NCBI GenBank assembly: GCA_003797895.1
Contig: RKQB01000002.1
Coordinates: 186,001 to 250,000 of the forward strand
DNA: 64,000 nucleotides
Origin: Cyclobacteriaceae bacterium YHN15
GTDB taxonomy: Bacteria; Bacteroidota; Bacteroidia; Cytophagales; Cyclobacteriaceae
Direction of reading: 5' to 3'
Each line of letters starts with the position of its first letter. The stretch's first letter is position 1. Shown here piece after piece: positions 1 to 8,852 of this stretch. The position numbers and the translations under genes are program-made. Under the pieces are notes generated by a model. That model saw only the letters and a program-made list of their open reading frames with translations. It had not been told where the DNA came from and made no database searches.

Positions 1-2
1 TG

Positions 3-1268
3 GTTATCACATATGAGGGGCAGCCGAAAGAAGCTGTCCGCCCACCTTGGGATGGGGGAATTACCTGGCAAAAGGATGAAAACGGAAAGCATTTTATCGC
101 TTCATCCAATCAGGGAATAGGTTCCAGCATTTGGTGGCCCAGTAAAGACCATCCTGCAGATGAGGTGGACAGTATGTTGATCAGCGTGACTGTTCCGAAA
201 GACCTGATGAACATATCCAATGGGAGATTAAGAAAAGTGGATACCCATGAGGGTACCAAAACCTACCATTGGTTTGTCAGTAATCCCATCAATGGTTATG
301 GGGTGAATATCAATGTTGGTGACTATGTTCATTTTTCAGAGAAATATGAGGGAGAAAAGGGGATATTGGACATGGACTACTATGTGCTTAGTTATAATCT
401 GGAAAAGGCAAAAATACAGTTTCAGGATGCCAGGCGAATGATGGAGGCTTTCGAACATTGGTTTGGCCCATATCCATTTTATGAGGACAGCTATAAGTTG
501 GTGGAAGCGCCATATTTGGGTATGGAACATCAGAGTTCAGTTACTTATGGGAATGGTTTCCAAAATGGTTACCGTGGCACGGATCTGAGCGGTACAGGTT
601 GGGGGCTGGAATTTGATTTTATCATCATCCATGAATCCGGTCATGAGTGGTTTGCCAACAACATTACCTACAAGGATGTGGCGGATATGTGGATTCATGA
701 GAGCTTTACCAATTATTCGGAAAGTCTATTTTTGGATTATTTTTATGGTAAAGAGGCTGGGCAAGAATATGTGCGTGGCACCCGCACAAGGATAGAAAAC
801 AAGCTTCCCATTATAGGTAGGTATTCTGTAAACCATCGAGGTTCAGGGGATATGTATTATAAGGGAGGGAATATCCTGAATACCCTTAGGGAAATTGTCA
901 ATGATGATGAAAAATGGAGAAAGATGCTTCGAGGGCTGAACAGTGAATTTTACCATCAGACAGTTACGACCGCACAGGTGGAAGATTACCTTTCCCAAGA
1001 ATCAGGAATTGACCTTTCGGGCTTTTTTGACCAATATCTCAGAAATAGCGCTGTGCCCATTTTGGAATACTATTTTTCGGACGATCAGACACTGAATTTC
1101 CGTTGGGCAAATTGCATCAATTCATTCGATATGCCTGTAGATCTGGAATTGGGTAAAAACAAAGTCCGTGTTTTTCCAACCACCAAATGGTCAGAACTCA
1201 AGGTGGATCAAAAGTCTGAGCTAAAGGTTGATGTGGACTATTATGTGGGAAGCCTGAAGGTGAGATAA
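3..1268 (+). CDS. M1-family zinc aminopeptidase, C-terminal part (5' end outside window)
   Basis: The reading frame is open from the left edge, so the N-terminal beta domain lies largely outside. It encodes a gluzincin metallopeptidase of the M1 family that removes N-terminal amino acids from peptides, in Bacteroidota usually in the periplasm. Seen: the PPWDGG segment common just before the catalytic domain, a GMEHQ sequence at the place of the usual GAMEN exopeptidase motif, the zinc site HESGH at 630-644, and the third zinc ligand Glu in WIHESF at 699-701, exactly 18 residues after the last His as the family requires. A C-terminal domain of about 90 residues follows, with no T9SS tail. GMEHQ is the form seen in many bacterial M1 enzymes close to cold-active aminopeptidases, so substrate preference is open. 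Confidence 0.9.
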   Translation, partial: VITYEGQPKEAVRPPWDGGITWQKDENGKHFIASSNQGIGSSIWWPSKDHPADEVDSMLISVTVPKDLMNISNGRLRKVDTHEGTKTYHWFVSNPINGYGVNINVGDYVHFSEKYEGEKGILDMDYYVLSYNLEKAKIQFQDARRMMEAFEHWFGPYPFYEDSYKLVEAPYLGMEHQSSVTYGNGFQNGYRGTDLSGTGWGLEFDFIIIHESGHEWFANNITYKDVADMWIHESFTNYSESLFLDYFYGKEAGQEYVRGTRTRIENKLPIIGRYSVNHRGSGDMYYKGGNILNTLREIVNDDEKWRKMLRGLNSEFYHQTVTTAQVEDYLSQESGIDLSGFFDQYLRNSAVPILEYYFSDDQTLNFRWANCINSFDMPVDLELGKNKVRVFPTTKWSELKVDQKSELKVDVDYYVGSLKVR

Positions 1269-1413
1269 AAGTAGAAAAGCAGGAGTGCATGACTTTTAAA
1301 ATATAAATTTCACTTATTGTATTTCACCAATTTTAGTCTTACTTTGAATGGACTACAACCGATTTTTAATCGAGCAAAATTTTTGACAATGTTATTATAA
1401 AACTCCCGAAAAA

Positions 1414-1836
1414 ATGAAAGATACTATCATCACGTTGTATGTAGATACCAAAAAGATCATTGCTTTAAAAGAAAAACCAACAAAAGAAGAGGTTATGGAT
1501 TGCATTCTTATAGGAGATAATCATAACGATCCACCTAAAAAGGAAAATTTTGTGAGCCATATCCGGGAGAAGTCAAAATTGGCATGGGTTGGCGCCGCTA
1601 TGCATATTATGGAAAGTGTCCAAGATTTCGTTATTATCACGAAGATCGTAGTAAATAAGAAAAAATCTATCATTAAAATTAATGATGATAGTAAAGGCTC
1701 CGGAAAAACGCACAAAGATGGCTATGTCAGAAATGCAAAGCATGGATCGGAAGAAGAGTATAGAATTCACTTTCTAGTGAATTCTGATGGGGAGGAAAGA
1801 AAATTTAAGATCGATCCAAAGATTCGAGTTATTTGA
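1414..1836 (+). CDS. Hypothetical protein, 140 aa
   Basis: I do not recognise a family. The protein has no signal peptide or membrane segment, is rich in Lys and charged residues in its second half, and ends with a short acidic-basic stretch and the sequence KIDPKIRVI. The central part (AWVGAAMHIMESVQDF) looks like an amphipathic helix followed by beta strands (DFVIITKIVVNKK). Codon use looks ordinary for the window. It lies 26 bp before the likely start of the adenylate cyclase gene on the same strand, so the two may be co-transcribed, but nothing in the sequence shows a shared function. The ATG at 1414 is preceded by an A-rich leader without a clear ribosome site, normal for this phylum. 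Confidence 0.65.
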   Translation: MKDTIITLYVDTKKIIALKEKPTKEEVMDCILIGDNHNDPPKKENFVSHIREKSKLAWVGAAMHIMESVQDFVIITKIVVNKKKSIIKINDDSKGSGKTHKDGYVRNAKHGSEEEYRIHFLVNSDGEERKFKIDPKIRVI

Positions 1837-1862
1837 TTTTTCCACTCTTTTGTAATGTGGAA

Positions 1863-3680
1863 ATGAAAAAATTCCTGATTCCCTTTCTATTTTTTATCTC
1901 ATTGAATTGCGCTTTTTCGCAAACAGAAATGGATGTGGAAAAGAATATTGCTTTACTGGATAGTTTGAAAAAGCTGTATTTCCAGGAAGGAAATGGCGAC
2001 CTAAGCCTTTTGGAATCTATCCTTCAAAAAGACCCGAATCCGGATAGTCTGCTAAAATATGGTCAGATCTTAGTAGACAGATCGTTGGTTGATTCTGATT
2101 ATAAAGGCACTTATTACGGATACTTGCAATTGGGAAACGGTCATGTATTGAAAGGCGAACTTTCCCAAGGTTTGGATTTTTACTTTCAAAGTCTTGCTTA
2201 TGCAGAGAAAGCCAATTATCAAGAGGGTAGGGGAAAAGTTTTTTTGGCAATTGCTGATACCTACTCAAAAAGTGAAAACAGTCAGAATGCCGCCATTTAC
2301 TATGGCAGAAGCATAGAAATCCTTAGAAATGGAAATGATTCTCTGGCCCTTGCGAGTGGCATATTCAATGCCGGCGATGAGTATCTGAATCTGGGAAAAC
2401 TTGACTCTGCTTTACTTTTCACCGAAGAGGCCAAAGCCATTTTCAAGAAGATTAACTACCCAATTGGTGAGGCTTATTGCTTTGGTAATTTAGGGATGAT
2501 CAATGCTCAAAACGGAAACAATACAGCCGCCGAAGAGAATATTAATAAGGCAATTTCCATTCTTGAAGCTTACAATGAATTCTATCCCATATCGGTATAT
2601 TTGGAATTTATGTCCACCATTTATTTGGAAAGTGGAGACCGGTCACGTGCATTGAATTATGCTATTCGAAGCCTGGAACTAGCCAGTCACTATGGCCTTA
2701 AAGACCAAATCAGCAATTCCAATCTGACCCTTTCCAAGATATATGAGCAGGCAGGCCTTCCTCAAACAGCACTTGAATACTACAGAAAACACATCATTTA
2801 TCGTGACAGTGTCAATAATATCAGCGCCGTCCAAGAGATGGCAAATCTAAGGACTGATTATGAAGTTTCTCAGAAACAAATAGAAGTAGACTTACTGGAA
2901 AAAGAAGCCTACATCAAAGATCTCCAAACTAAAAGACAAAGGTTTATCATTTACGGTGTCGTGATTGCGATGGTATTGATTGCATTGCTGGCATTTGTGG
3001 CTTACCGACGATACCTCTATGAGAAACAGACCAAACAGATTATAGAAAAAGAAAAAGATCGGTCGGAAAAACTTCTTTTGAATATTCTACCTGCCGAAAC
3101 GGCGGAAGAACTGAAAGAATATGGTTCAGTCAAAGTTCTGCGAAATGAATCCGTCACTGTTTTATTTACTGATTTCAAAAATTTCACTACTACCGCGGAA
3201 AATATTTCACCTGAACAGTTGGTTAGAAGTTTGGATTACTATTTCAAAAAATTTGATGAGATATGCACACGTAATAATTTAGAAAAAATCAAGACCATCG
3301 GTGATTCCTATATGTGCGTCGGAGGACTTCCTAAGGAAAACCAAACGCATCCCCGTGATGTGGTTCTTGCAGCCAAAGAGATGATGGCGTTTGTAAAAAC
3401 TAAATCAGAAGATGACATTTGTGCCTTTGAAATGCGGGTAGGGATCCATACAGGCCCTGTGGTGGCTGGAATTGTCGGAATTAAAAAATGGCAGTATGAC
3501 ATATGGGGAGACACCGTCAATATTGCTTCCAGGATGGAATCTAATTCAGTACCGGGAAAAATCAATCTTTCCGAAACAACCTACAAACTGATCAGCGAGG
3601 AGTTTAAATGTGAATACAGAGGTAGTATTGACATTAAGAACCGAGGTACCTGGAAAATGTATTATTTGGACGAAAGTTGA
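1863..3680 (+). CDS. Membrane-anchored TPR adenylate cyclase (class III)
   Basis: Predicted 605-residue cyclase. The start at 1863 is preferred over 1833 because it opens a clean signal peptide (MKKFLIPFLFFISLNCAFSQ). Residues about 30-340 form TPR-like helical repeats outside the cytoplasm, about 365-385 is a transmembrane helix (IIYGVVIAMVLIALLAFVAY), followed by a charged linker and a class III cyclase domain to the end. All catalytic positions are visible: metal-binding Asp in FTDFKNFT and in IGDSYM, the adenine-selecting Lys in EKIKTIGD and Asp in YDIWGDTVN, and the Asn and Arg of VNIASRM. The Lys/Asp pair points to cAMP rather than cGMP. Family knowledge: such TPR cyclases couple an external signal to cAMP. 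The downstream effector is not in the window. Confidence 0.88.
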   Translation: MKKFLIPFLFFISLNCAFSQTEMDVEKNIALLDSLKKLYFQEGNGDLSLLESILQKDPNPDSLLKYGQILVDRSLVDSDYKGTYYGYLQLGNGHVLKGELSQGLDFYFQSLAYAEKANYQEGRGKVFLAIADTYSKSENSQNAAIYYGRSIEILRNGNDSLALASGIFNAGDEYLNLGKLDSALLFTEEAKAIFKKINYPIGEAYCFGNLGMINAQNGNNTAAEENINKAISILEAYNEFYPISVYLEFMSTIYLESGDRSRALNYAIRSLELASHYGLKDQISNSNLTLSKIYEQAGLPQTALEYYRKHIIYRDSVNNISAVQEMANLRTDYEVSQKQIEVDLLEKEAYIKDLQTKRQRFIIYGVVIAMVLIALLAFVAYRRYLYEKQTKQIIEKEKDRSEKLLLNILPAETAEELKEYGSVKVLRNESVTVLFTDFKNFTTTAENISPEQLVRSLDYYFKKFDEICTRNNLEKIKTIGDSYMCVGGLPKENQTHPRDVVLAAKEMMAFVKTKSEDDICAFEMRVGIHTGPVVAGIVGIKKWQYDIWGDTVNIASRMESNSVPGKINLSETTYKLISEEFKCEYRGSIDIKNRGTWKMYYLDES

Positions 3681-4175
3681 AGAGATTGTGGTCTCGAAGC
3701 ATCTGTCCGCAGACTGGATGACAAATAAAAATACTTTTCGTTTCCATTCAATTCCTTCATCGAATATATCTGTCTACCTTCACTGAAATAGTTCTTCTAG
3801 TCGTGCAACTCCCTAAAAAAAAATGGATAAAACCGCGAATTAAAATGGAATTAGTTTTTTCATAAGATTGAAAAGTTTAGTAAAACAGTCTACGTTTTAT
3901 TCTGTTAGGGTTGTTCGGTTCCTAATAATAGGTCAATTATAAATTTCGAAGATTAACGGATTTTCAATGATGAATTGATATAGTCAGGAAACTTGTGCAG
4001 ATGTGTGGTTAAGTGGAGTTCGTTATTTGTTATATAATTTACATTATGTTAAATAAAGAAAAACCATATCTCTTATAATTCTCTCAGACCATACAAAATA
4101 AAACTACTACTCCCTCCATAATGAATTTGAAAATCATGTTTTTTTTGGTAAGCTTAGCCTTTGTTAATCTTTATC
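3681..4175. other. Intergenic region, 495 bp, no gene seen
   Basis: AT-rich stretch between the cyclase and the transporter. No open frame with coding character, no convincing terminator hairpin, no tRNA and no repeat shared with the other intergenic regions of this window. It presumably carries the promoter for the transporter, but I cannot place it with confidence. Confidence 0.5.
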
Positions 4176-5642
4176 ATGAACCAAACTACAACGGCTAAGT
4201 TGGGTCTTTATCTTGGACCTGTATTGTTTCTTGGAATATTGTTTTTCCTGAAGCCCAATGACATGTCAGCAGACGCTTTGGCAATGTTGGCTGTGACGGC
4301 TTGGATTGCTACTTGGTGGATAACGGAAGCCATACCTATTGCAGCGACTTCTTTATTGCCTTTGGTTTTGTTGCCAAGCTTAGGTGCTTTACCTATGAGC
4401 AATACGGCTTCTTCTTATTCCCACCCCATGGTACTTTTATATATGGGTGGATTTATGATAGCAATGGCAATTGAAAAATGGAATTTGCATAAACGTATTG
4501 CTTTAAATACCATAGCCTTCATTGGAACCAATATTCAAAGAATTATTTTAGGTTTTATGGTAGCTACCGCTTTTTTGTCCATGTGGATATCTAATACAGC
4601 TACTTCATTGATGATGTTGCCAATTGCCATTGCGGTAGTTACCCAATTATCCCATACTTCAAACCCAAAAGAATATACATCCAATAAAATCGGAAAGGCC
4701 TTAATGCTAGGAATTGCATATTCAGCTTCCATTGGAGGGGTTTCTACACTGATTGGTACCCCAACCAATATTATTCTGGCTGGTGTGGTCAAAGAAATGT
4801 ACGGCTATGAAATAAGTTTTTCACAATGGATGGCCTTCGGATTACCGATTTCTATCATCTTATTATTTTTTTGTTGGCTTTATTTGGTTAAATGGGCCTA
4901 CCCTTTTGAAAAAGACTTTGCAGTTGAAGGCGGTAAGGAAGAAATAATGAGCCAATTGAAACTCCTCGGTCCTATGACTGTGGAGGAAAAAAGAGTTTCC
5001 TGGGTTTTTGGCAGTGTCAGTTTTGCTTGGATCGTACGTTCATTTCTGTTGCAGGAATTTATACCTGAATTGGACGATACCATCATTGCAATCGCAGGTG
5101 TACTGGTTTTGTTTGTAATCCCCTCCTCCGATTCTAAAACTAAACTATTAGATTGGAAGACGGCAGAGAAAATTCCCTGGGGAATATTATTGCTTTTTGG
5201 CGGTGGATTGTCTTTGGCAGAAGGATTTAAGGTAACCGGTTTGGCCTCATGGATAGGCAATCAGTTTGTATTCCTTGATTTTATTGCTTTTGGTCTGTTT
5301 TTAATGATCATTATTGCAGCGGTTAATTTCCTCACCGAAATTACCTCCAATGTCGCCACCGCTTCCATGATTCTGCCAATTTTGGCTGCGGTTTCCCTTT
5401 CCATGGGAGTCCATCCTTTTGGTCTGATGGTTGGCGCTACCTTGGCGGCGAGCTGCGCATTTATGTTGCCTGTGGCCACCCCTCCGAATGCAGTTGTTTT
5501 CGGTTCAGGTTACCTTTCTATTCCGGATATGTTCAAAGCTGGTCTTTGGATGAATATATTTTCTATCCTACTAATTACACTGTTTACTTACTACGTACTT
5601 CCCCTGCTCTGGAATCTCGATTTGAACAGCTATCCCTTTTAA
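4176..5642 (+). CDS. DASS (SLC13) family sodium/carboxylate symporter
   Basis: A 488-residue inner membrane protein with about 11-13 hydrophobic segments. The ATG at 4176 (MNQTTTAKLG) is preferred to the in-frame TTG at 4161. It belongs to the divalent anion:sodium symporter family, which imports succinate, malate, fumarate or related anions with sodium. Both inverted-repeat signature loops are visible: SNTATSLMMLP in the first half and TEITSNVATASMILP in the second, which together form the sodium and carboxylate sites. The mid-protein ITEAIP segment is also typical. Sulfate and inorganic anion transporters exist in the same superfamily, so the exact substrate is not certain; the SNT motifs favour a dicarboxylate. 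No obvious functional partner lies next to it. Confidence 0.9.
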   Translation: MNQTTTAKLGLYLGPVLFLGILFFLKPNDMSADALAMLAVTAWIATWWITEAIPIAATSLLPLVLLPSLGALPMSNTASSYSHPMVLLYMGGFMIAMAIEKWNLHKRIALNTIAFIGTNIQRIILGFMVATAFLSMWISNTATSLMMLPIAIAVVTQLSHTSNPKEYTSNKIGKALMLGIAYSASIGGVSTLIGTPTNIILAGVVKEMYGYEISFSQWMAFGLPISIILLFFCWLYLVKWAYPFEKDFAVEGGKEEIMSQLKLLGPMTVEEKRVSWVFGSVSFAWIVRSFLLQEFIPELDDTIIAIAGVLVLFVIPSSDSKTKLLDWKTAEKIPWGILLLFGGGLSLAEGFKVTGLASWIGNQFVFLDFIAFGLFLMIIIAAVNFLTEITSNVATASMILPILAAVSLSMGVHPFGLMVGATLAASCAFMLPVATPPNAVVFGSGYLSIPDMFKAGLWMNIFSILLITLFTYYVLPLLWNLDLNSYPF

Positions 5643-5859
5643 AAATCCAAAACCCAAACTCCAAACTTCCTTAAGTATACACTGTCCATATTGGAATGTT
5701 TGCATCATTGGATTTTGGACTTTGTAATTTGTAATTTGATTTTTTCTGTTTTCCACCCCTCTTCTCCCCTATTTCGTCACTTTTTTTTGCCCAAGCATGG
5801 AATCATCAATATTCTTGCATCATGATATTTTTAACATATTTAAGTACTAAAAGTAAACC

Positions 5860-6009
5860 ATGAAAACCAAAAGGGCATATCTGATTCTTTTATTTATTGC
5901 CATTTTATATAATCTATGGCTTTGGATAAAATTACCTGAAGAAAAAAAATATAAAACAGAATTAACGAAAGAAATAGTCGAATTGGATTCTTTATCCCTT
6001 AATAAATAA
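5860..6009 (+). CDS. Small single-pass membrane protein, 49 aa
   Basis: An ATG at 5860 opens 49 codons ending in TAA at 6007-6009, five bases before the sensor kinase start at 6014. The peptide has a basic N-terminus (MKTKR), one hydrophobic helix of about 18 residues (AYLILLFIAILYNLWLWI) and a charged 25-residue tail. This is the architecture of small regulatory or accessory membrane peptides. The tight spacing suggests co-transcription and perhaps translational coupling with the kinase. I know no family for it; the coding call rests on the intact frame, the non-random composition and the position. Confidence 0.55.
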   Translation: MKTKRAYLILLFIAILYNLWLWIKLPEEKKYKTELTKEIVELDSLSLNK

Positions 6010-6013
6010 AAGT

Positions 6014-7426
6014 ATGAAAGAAAAAGCGCTTCCTTTTAAACAAATAGAATGGTGGGCAGTGACCCTGTTGTTTCTGACCATAATTCTTGCCAATGTTCTT
6101 GATGCTGGATTTTTTAATTACCGTCCTACCGAACATCAGATCAGTGTATATTTTGCAAAAATCTTTATTCCTGCTGTACTTTTCCTAAGCTTTTACCTGA
6201 TTCATGAAAAGCTTATTCCCGGTTATTTGAAAGAAAGAAAAAAATTTAAATATGGTTCCCTTTTTATTCTGGTGTTTTTTTCTTCTTTTATTATTTCCGG
6301 GGCCTTTTCAATTGGGGCAAGTTTCACGGAAGATTTCCTGATGCCATTTTATTTTAGTGCGGTAGCCATTTACGGAGCCTACATGGTGTTGGTTTATGGG
6401 ATGGACCAAATTTTGGCCCCTCCTAAATTGCCAAATTTTTGGTGGTATAATTTCATAAGACTTTTGTTCTTGTATCTTTTTGTTCTGTTGTTTTTGTTCC
6501 AATTCAAAGGTTTTGGTACAGAACCTATAGCCATCATCTTTGTAGTGGTATTGCCCAGTATAGCATTGATTGTGGTCTATAATTTCTTTTTGATCTATAG
6601 AAAACGAAAGGCAGGTAAAGGTAGAACAGCAAACTATTATTTAGCCCTGCTGGAATTCACCATCATGTTGGTTTTCATCATCATTGGAATCAGAGTGAAT
6701 TCCTTTTCCCCCGTTTTTGTAGGTCTGGCTGTAACTGTCTTGATAGCTGTGGTTTTAATTCCCCTATCCAATATGATATTTAAAAAATATGATGCCTTTT
6801 TGGGAGAAATCAATACCCTTTCCTATAAGGTAGATCAAACCAATGCCAACCTTTCCTTTCTCAGGTCTCAGATCAATCCTCATTTTTTATTCAATGCGCT
6901 AAATACCCTGTATGGTACTGCTTTGCAGGAAAAGGCAGACAGGACTTCAGAGGGAATCCAAAAATTGGGTGATATGATGCGCTTTATGCTTCATGAAAAC
7001 AACCAGGATAAAATCCCTGTAGAAAGGGAAAAAGAATACCTGATGAATTATGTGGATTTGCAGGATCTAAGAATCAAAGACCAGGAAAATATTGAAGTGG
7101 TTTTCAGCCGCAGTGAGGAACCATGCTCCGGAGAAATTGCTCCTATGCTTTTGATTCCTTTTGTGGAAAATGCATTTAAACATGGAATCAGTCTACAGAA
7201 AAAATCATGGGTGAAAATCAGCCTGCGCTGTATTGCCGGATCAGTACATCTGGATGTAAACAACAGTATACATAGAAGCAGTGAGAGCGACCCTGAAAGG
7301 AGATCATCAGGAATCGGTCTGGAAAATGTAAAACAGCGCTTGGAATTGCTTTATTACGGTAAATATGACTTGGTAGTCCGTGAGAATGATCTGGAGTATT
7401 TTGTACATTTATCGATAAAATTATGA
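6014..7426 (+). CDS. LytS-type sensor histidine kinase
   Basis: A 470-residue membrane sensor kinase of the His_kinase (PF06580) type that works with LytTR regulators. Residues 1-265 contain about eight hydrophobic helices without a recognisable extracellular domain; then a short coiled linker leads to the phospho-acceptor box QINPHFLFNALNTL (His about residue 292) and an ATP-binding domain with the N box VENAFKHG and a G box SSGIGLENVKQRL near the C-terminus. The partner is almost surely the LytTR regulator 520 bp downstream on the same strand; the gap between them is filled by the tandem 116-bp repeat. The ligand sensed is unknown. In Bacteroidota such pairs often control surface or carbohydrate-related genes, but nothing nearby identifies a target. 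Confidence 0.9.
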   Translation: MKEKALPFKQIEWWAVTLLFLTIILANVLDAGFFNYRPTEHQISVYFAKIFIPAVLFLSFYLIHEKLIPGYLKERKKFKYGSLFILVFFSSFIISGAFSIGASFTEDFLMPFYFSAVAIYGAYMVLVYGMDQILAPPKLPNFWWYNFIRLLFLYLFVLLFLFQFKGFGTEPIAIIFVVVLPSIALIVVYNFFLIYRKRKAGKGRTANYYLALLEFTIMLVFIIIGIRVNSFSPVFVGLAVTVLIAVVLIPLSNMIFKKYDAFLGEINTLSYKVDQTNANLSFLRSQINPHFLFNALNTLYGTALQEKADRTSEGIQKLGDMMRFMLHENNQDKIPVEREKEYLMNYVDLQDLRIKDQENIEVVFSRSEEPCSGEIAPMLLIPFVENAFKHGISLQKKSWVKISLRCIAGSVHLDVNNSIHRSSESDPERRSSGIGLENVKQRLELLYYGKYDLVVRENDLEYFVHLSIKL

Positions 7427-7435
7427 TATTTAAAT

Positions 7436-7909
7436 GATATACACTTTGTGATATAAATGGATATTTGCTTCGCGATATAATATCCCATAATCACTGTTGA
7501 TTTTGAAAACAATATCCATCAATATCTATCAATATCTATCAATATCCACAAATATCAAATTGATATGTACTTCGTGATATTTATTGATATATGCTTCGCG
7601 ATATAATATCCCATAATCACTGTTGATTTTGAAAACAATATCCATCAATATCTATCAATATCCACAAATATCAAATTGATATGTACTTCGTGATATTTAT
7701 TGATATATGCTTCGCGATATAATATGCCATAATCACTGTTGATTTTGAAAACAATATCCATCAATATCTATCAATATCCACAAATATCAAATTGATATGT
7801 ACTTCGTGATATTTATTGATATTTGCTTCGCGATATAATATCCCATAATCACTGTTGATTTTGAAAACAATATCCATCAATATCTATCAATATCCACAAA
7901 TTTCAAATT
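7436..7909 (+). repeat. Four tandem copies of a 116-bp hairpin-rich repeat
   Basis: Units begin at 7436, 7562, 7678 and 7794. The last three are 116 bp and nearly identical; the first is 126 bp because a 10-bp CAATATCTAT step is present once more, and it is more diverged at its left end. Each unit has two direct half-units of the form GATATnTnCTTCGnGATAT and, about 45 bp later, a run of ATATC steps (CAATATCCATCAATATC) that is complementary to the first half, so each unit can fold into a long AT-rich hairpin. A partial fifth unit starts at 7910. There is no open frame and no unique spacer. The array sits between a sensor kinase gene and its regulator gene. Confidence 0.9.
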
Positions 7910-7945
7910 GATATAAACATTATCCATTTATTACATAATCAACCC

Positions 7946-8617
7946 ATGTTAACCGCAATCGCTATAGACGATGAACCCCTGGCTTTGGAAGTGGTCAAAT
8001 CCCATGCCTCCAAAGTGCCCTTTATTGATTTGAAGATGGTTTTTACCGATGCCATCAAAGCGCTTGAATATTTGAAGGATAAACCTGTTGACCTTGTCTT
8101 TTTGGATATCAAAATGCCGGATATTTCTGGCATGGAACTGGCAACTTTGATCAATAAAGAAACCATGGTCATTTTTACAACAGCCTATTCCGAACATGCG
8201 GTAAAAAGCTTTGAACTGGATGCCCTGGACTATCTCTTGAAACCATTCAACTTGAGCAGATTTCTTAAAGCCTGCCAAAAAGCCCAGGAATGGAAAATGC
8301 TTAAAACAGGAAATACAGGGTTTATCTTTGTAAAAACAGGTTATGAACAGGTAAAAATAAATTTTTCAGATTTACTGTATTGTGAAGCCTCAGGAAATTA
8401 TGTGACTTTTCATTTGCCAAAAGAGAAAATCCTGAGCCGGATGACCCTATCTGAAACAGAAAAGCTGCTCCCCTCCTCTTTTATCAAAACCCATCGCTCT
8501 TTTGTGATCAATCCGGAATGTGTTAGCAAAGTCGAAAGACATCAGGTTACCCTGGGCGGTAAACAGGTGCCGGTGAGCGGAAGCTATTTCGATGAATTGA
8601 TGGAAAAGCTAAAGTGA
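7946..8617 (+). CDS. LytTR-family response regulator
   Basis: A 223-residue cytoplasmic transcription factor. Residues 1-115 form a receiver domain with the acidic pair in AIAIDDEP, the phosphorylated Asp in LVFLDIKMP, the Thr/Ser position in IFTTAYSEHA and the conserved Lys in LLKPFNL. Residues about 130-223 are a LytTR DNA-binding domain (GFIFVKTGYEQVKINFSDLLY..., FIKTHRSFVIN, VSGSYFDEL). It is the expected partner of the LytS-type kinase upstream. LytTR proteins bind pairs of short direct repeats spaced by about two helical turns; the AT-rich array just upstream of this gene is a possible binding region for autoregulation, which is only a suggestion. The ATG at 7946 starts right at the family's usual N-terminus. 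Confidence 0.93.
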   Translation: MLTAIAIDDEPLALEVVKSHASKVPFIDLKMVFTDAIKALEYLKDKPVDLVFLDIKMPDISGMELATLINKETMVIFTTAYSEHAVKSFELDALDYLLKPFNLSRFLKACQKAQEWKMLKTGNTGFIFVKTGYEQVKINFSDLLYCEASGNYVTFHLPKEKILSRMTLSETEKLLPSSFIKTHRSFVINPECVSKVERHQVTLGGKQVPVSGSYFDELMEKLK

Positions 8618-8768
8618 AGGTGGATGCCGAAAGTCGGATTTCGGAAGTTTGAAGTTGGGATAAACCATTAAGTTTAGGAATTAAGGTTTTCATTAAGGGT
8701 TAAAATAAAATAAGAAAAGTGGATAAAGACAGGAAGTTTGCTAATGAAAAAGCATCAAGTAAAAATAA

Positions 8769-8812
8769 CATAAAAGGCTGATTTTATATTGAAAATCAAC
8801 CTTTTATGTTTT
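8769..8812. terminator. Bidirectional terminator hairpin
   Basis: CATAAAAGGCTGATTTT pairs with AAAATCAACCTTTTATG (one G-T wobble) around a six-base loop, followed by T-rich sequence on the plus strand and preceded by A-rich sequence that acts as a T run for the minus strand. It lies between the convergent response regulator and DUF1080 genes. Confidence 0.75.
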
Positions 8813-8852
8813 CAATTTGTAATTAATAATTTTAAATTGATCATTGATAATT

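Noticed and set aside
1521..1770. Minus-strand open frames opposite the 1414 gene
   Set aside because: Short shadows of the plus-strand gene with no supporting features.
7436..7909. CRISPR array
   Set aside because: Units are contiguous 116-bp repeats without unique spacers and there are no cas genes in the window.
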